50,146 nt of DNA, from NCBI GenBank assembly GCA_017504265.1, contig JAFVRN010000021.1, positions 1 through 50,146 of the forward strand. Reading direction: 5' to 3'. Positions 8,031 to 17,409 of this stretch are shown piece by piece. This DNA is from Alistipes sp. Its GTDB lineage: Bacteria; Bacteroidota; Bacteroidia; Bacteroidales; Rikenellaceae. Positions within the stretch are counted from its first letter, which is position 1. Each line of letters opens with the position of its first letter. The position numbers and the translations under genes were made by a program. A model generated the notes under the pieces. That model was not told where the DNA came from. It worked only from the letters and a program-made list of their open reading frames with translations, and made no database searches.

Positions 8031-9416
8031 ATGAAAAGATTACTCGTGATGATTACATTGGGAGTTCTGTCACTCGGAGTGGCAGAGGCCCAGGAGGCAT
8101 CCTCGACAGCCGAAGCACCCAAGCTTCAGCTATCGCTCGACGAAGCGATAGAGATTGCCCTAAATGAAAATCCCACCATCAAGGTAGCCAACCTCGAAAT
8201 CGAGCGTTATGATTATGTGCGCAAGCAGGCCGCATCCAGCCTCTACCCACAGATCGACGCTTCGGCGCAGTATGCCTACTCTATCCGTCGTCAGGAGATG
8301 GCAGAGAACTTCTCGTTTGGTGGTAAGAACACATTCAACGTATCGGGCAACATTGCACTGCCACTCTTCGCACCATCGGTATACCGACAGATGAAGATGA
8401 CACGAACTCAGATGGCATCGGCCGTAGAGAGCGCACGTGCCAATCGCATCGGTCTTGTGGCATCGGTACGCTCTGCCTACTACAACGTACTACTCGCAGA
8501 GCAATCGCTGGAGGTGTTGCAGGAGGCCGTAATTACCACTCAGCGTGTGGTGGACAACACCCGCAGCATGTACGAGAACGGTCTGGTTGCCGAGTATGAC
8601 TACATCACAGCCGAGGTACAGCTAAGCAACCTCAAACCACAGGTATTGCAGGCTCAAACAGCTATTGAGCTTACCAAGCTACAACTTAAGATGTTCCTAT
8701 CGCTACCTGAGAATACAGAGCTCAGCGTGACAGGCACACTCAACGACTTCCGCGACCAGGTACTTCTTGGCGAGGACTACTCGACAGACATCAGCGAGAA
8801 TACCACATTGCGCAGCTTGGATATAAACCGTGAGTTGCTCGTACATCAGGAGAAACTTATACAGACCACACGTATGCCGACTATCGCAGCCTTCGGCTCT
8901 ATATCTTATATCGGCCAGGAGCGTGTCGATCTAAGCGGACTTATGGGAGGCGGCATGGGCGGCGGCACTGCCGTACAGGAGCAGTCTAAGTTCTGGTGGC
9001 AGTACCCTATCTCGGTAGGTGCACAGATATCTATCCCCATCTTCTCGGGTTTGAAGAAGAGCAACCAGCTGCGCGAGGTACGCAACCAGATCTCGCAACT
9101 CGACCTACAGCGAGAGTACACCGAGGAGAGCGTAAAGATTCAGGTGCAGCAGGCTATACACACGCTGCTCACAGCACGTGAGAATATGCAGTCCAACGCC
9201 CTTACAGTGGAGCAGGCACAGAAGGCATACGACATATCGTATGCACGTTATAATGCCGGTGCAGGTACTATCCTCGAGCTAAACAGCTCACAGTTGGCAC
9301 TGACACAGGCTCAACTTAACTACTCACAGTCGATATACAACTATTTGGAGGCTGAGGCACTCTATAAGAAGGCACTCGGCACGGAGGAGTACATCGATAC
9401 GGCAACTATCGAATAA
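8031..9416 (+). CDS. TolC-like outer-membrane efflux protein
   Basis: This 461-residue protein has a cleavable signal peptide (LLVMITLGVLSLGVAEA, about residues 4-20). It also has the two-fold repeated outer membrane efflux protein (OEP) domain of the TolC family: LSLDEAIEIALNENPTIKVA near the start of the first half, and long coiled-coil helices with Q-A-x-x-A-L-T patterns in each half. A Gly/Met-rich loop (about residues 302-312) lies in the second half. It forms the outer-membrane channel of the pump encoded by the next two genes. The start is supported by the signal peptide and an AT-rich leader. Length is normal for the family. Confidence 0.93.
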   Translation: MKRLLVMITLGVLSLGVAEAQEASSTAEAPKLQLSLDEAIEIALNENPTIKVANLEIERYDYVRKQAASSLYPQIDASAQYAYSIRRQEMAENFSFGGKNTFNVSGNIALPLFAPSVYRQMKMTRTQMASAVESARANRIGLVASVRSAYYNVLLAEQSLEVLQEAVITTQRVVDNTRSMYENGLVAEYDYITAEVQLSNLKPQVLQAQTAIELTKLQLKMFLSLPENTELSVTGTLNDFRDQVLLGEDYSTDISENTTLRSLDINRELLVHQEKLIQTTRMPTIAAFGSISYIGQERVDLSGLMGGGMGGGTAVQEQSKFWWQYPISVGAQISIPIFSGLKKSNQLREVRNQISQLDLQREYTEESVKIQVQQAIHTLLTARENMQSNALTVEQAQKAYDISYARYNAGAGTILELNSSQLALTQAQLNYSQSIYNYLEAEALYKKALGTEEYIDTATIE

Positions 9417-9448
9417 TCAGGTGATAATTAAGATAAAAAGAGTATATT

Positions 9449-10483
9449 ATGAAGAAAATTCTAATTGTAATGGGTGTTGCTGCAATGATGCTTTCGTGCA
9501 ACACCAAGAGTGCGGAGTCACAGCAGGACGACACAACAGCAACCGCTACTGTTGCAGAGAGCGCGGTTGGCGTTAAGGTAGCAACAGCCAAGCTAAGTCA
9601 GGTAGACCTCTTTGAGACCTACACATCGGAGATTCTCCCCTACAAGGAGAATGACATCACCCCTGCAGCTCAGGGTCTGCATATCGACGAGATACGTTTC
9701 GATGTGGGTGACCATGTACGCGAGGGCGAGGTATTGGTGGTACTCGACCAAACAACACTTAAACAGCAGGAGCTTAACCTCGCAACAACCGAGGATAACT
9801 ACAACCGTATGAAGCCTGTACACGCTGCCGGCGGTATCTCAGACCAGCAGATGACACAGCTGCAAAACCAGCTCGACTTACAGCGTGAGGTTGTTGCCAA
9901 CCTTCGCAAGAACTCGACAATCAAGTCACCTATCTCGGGCGTTGTCACAGCCCGCAACTTCGAGTCTGGCGACCTCTTCGCCTCGATGCCTATCTTGCAC
10001 ATTATGCAGATCGACAAGCTCAAGGTTATGGCAAACGTCTCGGAGATGTACTTCCCTGTGGTTAAGGTGGGACAGAAGGTGGATATCGAGGTGGACATCT
10101 TCCCCGGCGAGAAGTTCGAGGGTCGTGTGTCGCGCATCAACCCAGCACTCGATGCTGCAACACGTACCTTTGCCGTAGAGATCACCATCCCAAATGCCAA
10201 GGAGCGTCTTCGCCCGGGTATGTATGCTCGTACGACATTCAATATGGGTCAGCGTCAGAGCATCGTAGTGGATGATGTTGCCGTACAGAAGCAGTCAGGC
10301 TCGTCGGAGCGTTATGTATATGTCATCAAGGATGGCGTGGTAGACTACCGCTTTGTTAAGGATGGTCGTCACGTAGGCAATATGATTGAGATTCTGAGCG
10401 GTGTCGAGGAGGGTGAGCAGGTAGCTATCACCTCGTTCAACCGTCTTATGGCAGGCAAGAGCGTGGAGATACTCAACGACTAA
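9449..10483 (+). CDS. RND efflux periplasmic adaptor (membrane fusion protein)
   Basis: This 344-residue lipoprotein-type adaptor (MLSCNT, Cys at about residue 17) bridges the pump and the TolC-like channel. Domain order is typical of the HlyD/AcrA family: a barrel-sandwich half-motif (about 60-95, FDVGDHVREGEVLVVLD), a short alpha-hairpin (95-150), the second lipoyl half (KSPISGVVTARNFESGDL, about 155-175), a beta-barrel (180-260, with NPALDAATRTFAVEI) and a membrane-proximal domain to the end. The hairpin is short, as in many Bacteroidota adaptors. It lies 32 bp after the TolC-like gene and 58 bp before the pump gene. Confidence 0.93.
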   Translation: MKKILIVMGVAAMMLSCNTKSAESQQDDTTATATVAESAVGVKVATAKLSQVDLFETYTSEILPYKENDITPAAQGLHIDEIRFDVGDHVREGEVLVVLDQTTLKQQELNLATTEDNYNRMKPVHAAGGISDQQMTQLQNQLDLQREVVANLRKNSTIKSPISGVVTARNFESGDLFASMPILHIMQIDKLKVMANVSEMYFPVVKVGQKVDIEVDIFPGEKFEGRVSRINPALDAATRTFAVEITIPNAKERLRPGMYARTTFNMGQRQSIVVDDVAVQKQSGSSERYVYVIKDGVVDYRFVKDGRHVGNMIEILSGVEEGEQVAITSFNRLMAGKSVEILND

Positions 10484-10541
10484 TTGAGGCCATAGCATAG
10501 CCCAATCATCGATTTAGTAAATGAATTAGATACAATCAAAG

Positions 10542-13500
10542 ATGAAAATATACGAATCAGCAGTACGAAAGCCTATATCTACTGCGCTTATATTCATAGC
10601 CGTCATTGTCTTTGGCTTGTTCTCGGTAAATAAGCTCGGCATTGACCACTATCCCGACATTGAGGTACCGTACATCAGTGTTATCACTATGTATCCGGGA
10701 GGTAATGCCGAGGATATCGAGACCAACATCACCCGTGTATTGGAAGACCAGCTCAACTCGGTTGATAACCTCGAAAAGATTACCTCTAAATCGTCGGATA
10801 ACGTCTCGATGGTGACCCTCGAATTTGAGTATGGTTGCGACCTTACCGAGGCTGCCAACGACGTGCGCGACGTAGTGAGCCGTAGCCAGTCGCTTCTTCC
10901 CGAAAACGTGGAGTATCCTACGGTGATGAAGTTCTCATCATCGATGATGCCTATCATGATGCTCTCTATCACTGCCGATGAGAGCTACGCCGCTCTTGCC
11001 AAGATTCTGGACGACAAGATGGTAAACGAGCTTAACCGTATCAACGGTATCGGTTCGGTAGCCGTCATCGGTGCCCGTGAGCGTGAGGTGCAGATAAACG
11101 TCGATCCTAAGAAGTTGGAGGCATACGGCCTTACGGTAGAGTCGCTCGGAGGCATCATCGCAGCCGAGAACATCAATGTTCCTGCCGGCTCACTCGATAT
11201 TGGTAACCAGGTGTTCAACCTCAAATCGGATCTCGAGTTTGAGGATAGCCGCGAGCTATACGACATCGTGGTATCTAATCGTGGCGGACGTACGGTGATG
11301 CTTCCCGATATTGCCGAGATTCGCGATACGTTGGAGAAGGCTACAATGGATGAGCGTATCAACGGCCGTCAGGGTGTGCGTGTTATCGTGCAGAAGCAGA
11401 CAGGTGCCAATACCGTACAGATTATCGAGGATGTGCAGGCTAAGCTCGACGAGATTATCCCAACATTGCCACCCGACTGTAAGGTAGAGACTATCTTCGA
11501 GTCATCACAGGAGATCAAGGATGCCATCAACTCGTTGGCCGAGACTATCATGTTCGCCTTCCTCTTCGTCATCCTTGTCGTGATGTTCTTCCTCGGAAGA
11601 TGGCGTGCTACGTTTATCATCTGTCTTACAATCCCTATTTCGCTTATTTGTGCCTTCATATATCTATATGCCGCAGGCTCAACACTAAACATCATATCGC
11701 TCTCGGCACTATCTATTGCTATCGGTATGGTTGTGGATGATGCCATCGTGGTCTTGGAGAATATCACCACGCATATCGAGAGAGGCTCTAAGCCTAAGGA
11801 GGCCGCTATCTACGCTACAAACGAGGTATGGCTCTCGGTTATCGCCACTACGTTGGTTGTCGTAGCCGTATTCCTTCCGCTTACGATGCTTCCGGGTATG
11901 TCGGGTATCATGTTCCGTGAGTTGGGTTGGATCGTGACTATCGTGGTCTGCGTATCTACAGCAGCAGCGATCTCGCTAACGCCTATGATGTCGGCATACA
12001 CGCTCAAAATCGACGGTGCTGCACACACCTACAAGGGTATAGGTGTCATCTACAAGCCTATCGACAAGTTCCTCGTATGGTTGGATAAGATATACGAGAA
12101 GGCGTTGCGCTTTGTGGTACGCTGGAAGAAGAGTGTGCTTGTTGCTCTTATGGCCTTCTTCGGATTATCGCTGGTACTTATCAGCCAGGTGCCTACGGAG
12201 TTCTTTCCACCTTCGGATAACGGCCGTATCACGATGATGATCAAGATGCCACAGAACGTACACGTGGACTACACCACACGTATAGCACGACAGATAGACG
12301 GCATTATCGCCGAGAAGTTCCCATTTATCTACATGGTATCTACCTCGGCCGGTGAGAACTCTTCGGATAACGCCTTTGCCGCTATGCAAACCACAGGCTC
12401 GCATATCATCAACTACAATCTGCGCATGCCACGTCTTTCAGATATGGAGCGTCCTACGATCTACGAGATTTCGGATGAGCTGCGTAAAGAGCTTGCTGCT
12501 ATACCCGAAATACGTGAGTTCACCGTAACTCCCGGTGGTAGCGGTGGCGGTATGTCGGGTTCAAGTACCGTAGATATCAAGGTATTCGGACACAACATGG
12601 ACGATGCTATGTCTACGGCAAAAGATCTTCGCGACAAGCTTGCATCACTCAGCACCATACGTGATGCGCGTCTGTCGCGTGAGGACCTCCAACCCGAGTA
12701 TAACGTAATCTTCGACCGTGAGAAGCTGTCGTACTATGGTCTGAACTCGGCTACTGCAGCTCAGTTTATCCGTAACCGTATATATGGTTACGAGTGTACG
12801 AAGTATCGCGAGGATGGCGACGAGTACGACGTTGTTGTACGCTACGCAGAGCCTTTCCGCGAGAGCATCGAGGAGGTGGAGAATATCACACTCTACACCT
12901 CGACAGGTCGTCCTATCAAACTTAAGGAGGTAGCAACCGTTCAGGAGTCCTTCTCATCACCCGAGATTGAGCGCGAGAACCGTCAGCGTGTTGTAACCGT
13001 TGAGAGCTCGGTGGGTGCAGGTGTTGCCCTGGGTGATGCTGTGGCTGAGGTTAATACACTTCTTGCCGACTACGTTACCCCTACGGGCATTACACTCGAA
13101 CTTGGTGGTAGTATAGAGGATCAGGGCGAGGCCTTTGGCGACATCGGTACGCTGCTCATACTTATCGTCATCTTAGTATACATCGTGATGGCTACGCAGT
13201 TCGAGTCGCTTACCTATCCGTTCATCATCATGTTCACACTGCCATTCGCACTATCTGGCGTATTTATCGCATTGTGGATGACCTCTACGCCACTCTCTAT
13301 CATTGCGCTTATCGGTGCTATCATGCTGGTGGGTATCGTTACGAAAAATGGTATCGTGCTTGTCGATTATATGAACCTCTTGGTTGAGCGTGGCTCGTCG
13401 GTTGCCGATGCCGTTATTGCCGGTGGTAAGAGCCGTCTACGCCCTGTGCTTATGACATCGCTCACCACAATCCTCGGTATGGTACCTATGGCTATGGGTA

Positions 13501-13715
13501 TCGGCGAGGGCTCGGAGATATGGCAGCCTATGGGTATCTCGGTTGTAGGTGGTCTGCTGGTATCGACACTCCTTACGCTCTTCATCGTGCCTTCGCTATA
13601 CGCTATGTTGGAGGGTCACAACCAGCGCAAGGCAGCACGTAAGGCTCGATTGGAGCAGAGTGAGGATAAGTTCATCCTCGAACAGAAGCGCAAAGCTATC
13701 GACACAAACAAATAG
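10542..13715 (+). CDS. RND efflux pump permease (AcrB/HAE1-like)
   Basis: This 1057-residue inner-membrane transporter has the duplicated RND layout: one helix, a large periplasmic loop and six helices, twice. Visible landmarks are the N-terminal ESAVRKPISTALIF helix start, PGGNAEDIE in the first pore region, ALSIAIGMVVDDAIVVLENI in TM4 with the proton-relay DD pair near residue 401, and LIGAIMLVGIVTKNGIVLVDY in the TM10-11 region with the relay Lys. A Gly/Ser-rich loop (GGSGGGMSGSS) lies in the second periplasmic half. The pump works with the two preceding products to expel drugs, bile-type amphiphiles or similar compounds by proton exchange; the substrate cannot be told. The C-terminal tail is charged and cytoplasmic. 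Confidence 0.95.
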   Translation: MKIYESAVRKPISTALIFIAVIVFGLFSVNKLGIDHYPDIEVPYISVITMYPGGNAEDIETNITRVLEDQLNSVDNLEKITSKSSDNVSMVTLEFEYGCDLTEAANDVRDVVSRSQSLLPENVEYPTVMKFSSSMMPIMMLSITADESYAALAKILDDKMVNELNRINGIGSVAVIGAREREVQINVDPKKLEAYGLTVESLGGIIAAENINVPAGSLDIGNQVFNLKSDLEFEDSRELYDIVVSNRGGRTVMLPDIAEIRDTLEKATMDERINGRQGVRVIVQKQTGANTVQIIEDVQAKLDEIIPTLPPDCKVETIFESSQEIKDAINSLAETIMFAFLFVILVVMFFLGRWRATFIICLTIPISLICAFIYLYAAGSTLNIISLSALSIAIGMVVDDAIVVLENITTHIERGSKPKEAAIYATNEVWLSVIATTLVVVAVFLPLTMLPGMSGIMFRELGWIVTIVVCVSTAAAISLTPMMSAYTLKIDGAAHTYKGIGVIYKPIDKFLVWLDKIYEKALRFVVRWKKSVLVALMAFFGLSLVLISQVPTEFFPPSDNGRITMMIKMPQNVHVDYTTRIARQIDGIIAEKFPFIYMVSTSAGENSSDNAFAAMQTTGSHIINYNLRMPRLSDMERPTIYEISDELRKELAAIPEIREFTVTPGGSGGGMSGSSTVDIKVFGHNMDDAMSTAKDLRDKLASLSTIRDARLSREDLQPEYNVIFDREKLSYYGLNSATAAQFIRNRIYGYECTKYREDGDEYDVVVRYAEPFRESIEEVENITLYTSTGRPIKLKEVATVQESFSSPEIERENRQRVVTVESSVGAGVALGDAVAEVNTLLADYVTPTGITLELGGSIEDQGEAFGDIGTLLILIVILVYIVMATQFESLTYPFIIMFTLPFALSGVFIALWMTSTPLSIIALIGAIMLVGIVTKNGIVLVDYMNLLVERGSSVADAVIAGGKSRLRPVLMTSLTTILGMVPMAMGIGEGSEIWQPMGISVVGGLLVSTLLTLFIVPSLYAMLEGHNQRKAARKARLEQSEDKFILEQKRKAIDTNK

Positions 13716-13727
13716 TTATAAACAACA

Positions 13728-13776
13728 GTGTCAGCCGCATTTACCCACAATGTGGCAAGCATAATGCGGCTGACAC
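13728..13776. promoter_or_regulatory. Nested palindrome between the pump gene and the PG0541-type gene
   Basis: Perfect 13-base arms GTGTCAGCCGCAT (13728-13740) and ATGCGGCTGACAC (13764-13776) enclose a 23-base spacer that itself holds a small dyad, CCACA-A-TGTGG (13745-13755). It starts 12 bp after the pump stop and ends 19 bp before the next ATG. There is no T run, so it is more likely an intercistronic processing or stability structure, or an operator, than a full terminator. Confidence 0.7.
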
Positions 13777-13795
13777 TTATTTAAGCAAAAACAGG

Positions 13796-14089
13796 ATGAA
13801 AGCATTTTTCTTATCATACAATCAGGCTGTTACCGACCGTGTAAACCGTATGCTCGACGAACTGGGCGTAAGAGGCTTCACCCGCTGGGGACTGACCGAA
13901 GGTCGTGGCAGCTACACAGGCGAGCCACACTATGGCACACACGCCTGGCCATCGATGAACTCTTCGATACTCGCCATTGTCGAGGATGAGAAGATACCTC
14001 AACTGCTCGATGCGGTACGCGCCATAGATGCTACCACCGAGCAGCAGGGTTCACGTGCCTTCGTGTGGGACATCACCGAGGCTATGTAG
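13796..14089 (+). CDS. PG0541-type transporter-associated protein (PII-like fold suspected)
   Basis: This 97-residue soluble protein has no signal peptide. It resembles the small proteins encoded directly after AcrB-type pumps in Bacteroidota, named after Porphyromonas gingivalis PG0541. The beta-alpha-beta pattern (MKAFFLSYNQAVTDRVNRML, then SSILAIVEDEKIPQLLDAVRA, then RAFVWDI) suggests a ferredoxin-like PII-type fold, which would allow a trimer and a small-ligand sensor role. This fold is an inference from pattern only. The ATG at 13796 follows an AGG-type site. Its separation from the pump gene by a strong palindrome suggests expression different from that of the pump. Function is unknown. 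Confidence 0.72.
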   Translation: MKAFFLSYNQAVTDRVNRMLDELGVRGFTRWGLTEGRGSYTGEPHYGTHAWPSMNSSILAIVEDEKIPQLLDAVRAIDATTEQQGSRAFVWDITEAM

Positions 14090-14116
14090 GGATAGATAGA
14101 GAAGACTGAGAATAGA

Positions 14117-14124
14117 GGGGGGGG
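14117..14124. repeat. G8 homopolymer tract
   Basis: Eight consecutive G residues lie 28 bp after the stop of the PG0541-type gene, outside any gene. A tract this long could vary by slippage, but here it has no obvious target. Confidence 0.5.
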
Positions 14125-14170
14125 TGATATGTCTTACTAAAAGTTATTTCGCCCATCCCCGCAATCGAAG

Positions 14171-14289
14171 AGAGTGGCTAAAAAGGCTAAAACTCGTTTT
14201 ACGACGCGAGAACCGCAGTTTACAGACGTAGAGATAGGTTCAAGCATAAATGTAATGACGGCGTTTACCTTTTTAGCCACTCTTTTTTT
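14171..14289. terminator. Large branched hairpin with T tract after the efflux operon
   Basis: Perfect 16-base inverted repeats AGAGTGGCTAAAAAGG (14171-14186) and CCTTTTTAGCCACTCT (14268-14283) are separated by 81 bases. The right arm runs into seven T residues (14283-14289). The spacer contains further short complementary stretches (AAACT/AGTTT and CTCG/CGAG). As RNA it would fold as a long stem closing a branched apical region and then a U tract, so it is placed to end the efflux operon transcript. The 113-bp size with exact terminal inverted repeats would also fit a small non-autonomous element (MITE), but I see no target-site duplication. A short GTG-initiated frame across it is not convincing. 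Confidence 0.6.
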
Positions 14290-14324
14290 CGGAATATCTA
14301 CACAAATAGCCACTACAATTGCTC

Positions 14325-14355
14325 TTTGTACTTTATATTTTTTTTTGTACATTTG
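14325..14355 (+). promoter_or_regulatory. Promoter of the metalloprotease-barrel gene
   Basis: TTTG at 14325-14328, a 19-bp spacer and TACATTTG at 14348-14355 match the Bacteroidota promoter pattern exactly. The start codon at 14382 is 26 bp downstream. Confidence 0.75.
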
Positions 14356-14381
14356 CACGTTATAGTTATTTATAAGAGGTG

Positions 14382-17363
14382 ATGAGACGATACGCTATAT
14401 CTATTTTGCTGACACTCTGCGCATTATTTGCCGCCGAGCGTATCGAAGCACAATATTATAGCTGGGGTACTGACCCCACGTCGTATCGTTGGCGACAGAT
14501 GAAGAGCGATAATTATCGTGTGGTATATCCCGACACGGCACAACACATAGCCTCACGTATGATGTACTATCTGGATGCCGTAAACAAGGATATATCGTAT
14601 GGCTATCGCTATCCGCAGATGTCCATACCCTTCGTTGTACACCCCGCGAACTTCCGCTCAAACGGATTGGTGATGTGGCTGCCTAAACGCGTGGAGTTTC
14701 TATCGACACCCGAGGTAAACAGCTACTCTATGCCGTGGCTAAAACAGCTCATAGCACACGAGTATCGTCACGCCGTACAGTACAATAACATTAACCGAGG
14801 CGTTATCAAGGTTCTTAGCTATATCCTCGGCCAGCAGGGCTCGGCCATAGGACTGCTTATAATGCCGCTATGGCTTATCGAGGGTGATGCCGTGATGACC
14901 GAGACCGCAATGTCCACCTATGGTCGCGGACTGCAACCCTCATTTACGATGGCATACCGTGCATACGGCAATGTCGCCGACGAGTACAAAAATATAGACA
15001 AGTGGTTTTGTGGCTCGTATAAGGATTATATCCCCGACCACTACGCCCTCGGCTATCTTATAAGTCGCCACGGATACAACCGTTTTGGTAGCGTCTTGGG
15101 CGATGATGTGGCGCGCCTGACGACCCGCCGTCCATATATGTTTGTATCGATTTCGTGGGTGTTAAAGAGATTATACGGCAGCTCCAAGTCGCAACTCTTC
15201 TACGACACCTTCCGTACGCTTAACCACCATTGGACTACGGTAGGTACACCCATAAATAGCACCACGCCCATTGCCATACCTACACTCGAAAGCTACACGA
15301 AATATGCCTATCCGATGCCATATAACGGTGGTAAGATTATAGCCCTCAAAGAGGATATGGATCACCCCTCGGCATTCGTTGAGATTGACCCCGCGACGGG
15401 TAGTGAGCGTCGTATACGTTATACAGGACAGCTATCCACACGTCCGGCAATAAGCTCTACGGGGCGTGTGTGGTGGACGGAGTATCAACGCAGTACGCTC
15501 TATCAGGAGAAGGTAGGCTCACAGCTATACTACATGGATCAGGATGACGAGCGACCTACACCCATACGTGGCGAGAAGAATGCCCTCTACCCCACACCTA
15601 CTGCCGGCCATGGCATAGCATGGGTGGAGTACACGCCCGATGGCCGCTACTCGGTAGTGGTAAACGGCACACCGGATATGCCACGCACCACCTATCTGCC
15701 TATTGGCAGCGAGATACACGGCTTGGCGTGGGACAACTCGACAGAGGCACTGTATGCCCTGATTACCGATGATGATGGTATGCACATAGCACGCATCGAC
15801 AACGAGGGTATATCGCCCGTCACACGCGCCGCCTACACCACGCTGAGCGACCTGAGAGCCAAGGATGGCAAGCTCTACTACGGCTCTATCGCCTCGGGCC
15901 GTGACGAGCTACACTGCTACGAGCTTTCGACCAAACGCGAATACCGCATATCGACATCGGCATACGGCTCATTCCAGCCTATGCCTGTCGATAGTGGGAG
16001 GGTTATCGCCACGAGCTACGACAAACGAGGATATATACCTGTCGAGCAGAGCCTCGACACCCTAACCGAGGTGGAGTATGCTCCACATCCGCCACAGCTG
16101 TTGCTGCCACGTGGCCGCAAGTGGGATGTGGTAAACCTCGACACGGTGCGTTACAACGATATCGCAGCAGACAGCCTGCATAAGGAGGTCAAACAGAAAC
16201 GTTTTCGCCGCTTTGCCCATACCTTTAACATACATAGCTGGGCACCCGCCTCTTACGATCCATACGCCCTTAGCGAGGAGTCCTCTATATCGTTCAACCT
16301 CGGAGCTACGATAATGTCACAGAACATACTATCGACAACCGAGGGCTTCCTGACGTGGGGCTGGAATCATAGCGAGGGCTCGGTATTCAAGGGTATGCTG
16401 CGCTACTACGGTTTAGGTGTAAACCTGTGGGTGAGTGGCACGTATGGTGGCAGCCAAAATGTCTATCGCATATATGTATACAACCCCGAGAGTGGCGAGT
16501 TGGAGTTCCCCGAAGAGCCTGATAAAGGGCGTTACTACTCGATAAGTGGTGGTGCTACGCTGCCACTGCTTATGGAGCGCGGATACCACATACGCCAACT
16601 TACGCTCTCGGCATCGTGGAACTACTCTAACGGTATGGTTGCCAATGTCGATAAACTGCAATTCGAGAATGGTAAGGTGACAAACCTCTCGACGATAGGT
16701 TATAGCGAGGGTGTACACCTGCTCAATGCCGGCATATCGTTTAGCGACGTTGTGCGGCAGTCGCATCGTGACTTCCTGCCACCGTGGGGCTACCAGCTAT
16801 CGGCGAACTATGCTCAAAACCCTACTACCAACGACTTCGGACACCTCGTAGTACTCTATGGCAAGCTCTACACGCCGGGATTTGCGCGCCACCACTCGCT
16901 AACGGCAGAGGTATCGTATCAGACATCTCTCGGCGGCTTTCAATCGGATATGGTACTATCGGGATTATCGCTAAAATCTACTCGTCTGCTGCCACGAGGT
17001 TTCTCGTCGTACGATATATCCAACGACAACTACCTTGCACTATCGCTCAACTACCAACTGCCGGTATGGTATCCCGATGGCGGTATCAAGGGTGTTATCT
17101 ACTTCAAGCGTCTGCGTCTTAACATCGGTGGCGACTACGCCTCATACCGACGTGTGGATGGCTTCGACAGCGAAGGCTCGCTCATCAAGCAACGTTCACA
17201 TATAGGCTCGTATGGCATAGACTTAGGAGTCGACTTTAACCTATTTGGTATGCCCGACTCGGCAACAATTTCTGCAACATTATCGTTATACAGAAAGGCA
17301 TCATATAACCCCGATATAGATGGTAAGTTTCACTTCTCGTTTGGCATAGGTCTACCCTTCTAA
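14382..17363 (+). CDS. Envelope protein: HExxH metalloprotease-like, propeller and C-terminal beta-barrel
   Basis: This 993-residue protein begins with a signal peptide ending near RIEAQ (residue 24). Residues about 30-280 form a gluzincin-like domain: H126-E-Y-R-H130 is an HExxH zinc motif, and WLIEGDA places a third-ligand candidate, E167, 37 residues on. Residues about 290-570 hold repeated TolB/WD40-like propeller blades. From about 610 to the end come alternating amphipathic strands and a last residue Phe (FSFGIGLPF), typical of an outer-membrane barrel. It is therefore probably an outer-membrane protein whose protease-like and propeller parts face the periplasm or the surface. ATG 14382 is preferred over a GTG one codon earlier. 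PBP1A follows 46 bp downstream. The domain calls are by pattern; the specific function is unknown. Confidence 0.7.
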   Translation: MRRYAISILLTLCALFAAERIEAQYYSWGTDPTSYRWRQMKSDNYRVVYPDTAQHIASRMMYYLDAVNKDISYGYRYPQMSIPFVVHPANFRSNGLVMWLPKRVEFLSTPEVNSYSMPWLKQLIAHEYRHAVQYNNINRGVIKVLSYILGQQGSAIGLLIMPLWLIEGDAVMTETAMSTYGRGLQPSFTMAYRAYGNVADEYKNIDKWFCGSYKDYIPDHYALGYLISRHGYNRFGSVLGDDVARLTTRRPYMFVSISWVLKRLYGSSKSQLFYDTFRTLNHHWTTVGTPINSTTPIAIPTLESYTKYAYPMPYNGGKIIALKEDMDHPSAFVEIDPATGSERRIRYTGQLSTRPAISSTGRVWWTEYQRSTLYQEKVGSQLYYMDQDDERPTPIRGEKNALYPTPTAGHGIAWVEYTPDGRYSVVVNGTPDMPRTTYLPIGSEIHGLAWDNSTEALYALITDDDGMHIARIDNEGISPVTRAAYTTLSDLRAKDGKLYYGSIASGRDELHCYELSTKREYRISTSAYGSFQPMPVDSGRVIATSYDKRGYIPVEQSLDTLTEVEYAPHPPQLLLPRGRKWDVVNLDTVRYNDIAADSLHKEVKQKRFRRFAHTFNIHSWAPASYDPYALSEESSISFNLGATIMSQNILSTTEGFLTWGWNHSEGSVFKGMLRYYGLGVNLWVSGTYGGSQNVYRIYVYNPESGELEFPEEPDKGRYYSISGGATLPLLMERGYHIRQLTLSASWNYSNGMVANVDKLQFENGKVTNLSTIGYSEGVHLLNAGISFSDVVRQSHRDFLPPWGYQLSANYAQNPTTNDFGHLVVLYGKLYTPGFARHHSLTAEVSYQTSLGGFQSDMVLSGLSLKSTRLLPRGFSSYDISNDNYLALSLNYQLPVWYPDGGIKGVIYFKRLRLNIGGDYASYRRVDGFDSEGSLIKQRSHIGSYGIDLGVDFNLFGMPDSATISATLSLYRKASYNPDIDGKFHFSFGIGLPF

Positions 17364-17409
17364 GCGAGAAATAGAGCAATAGCAAGCAACGAAAACAATG
17401 AAATAAGAT

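Noticed and set aside
14174-14365. A 63-codon frame starting with GTG in the intergenic region before the barrel protein
   Set aside because: It spans the inverted-repeat structure and overlaps the promoter of the next gene, and it starts inside one of the repeat arms. The structure explains the sequence better.
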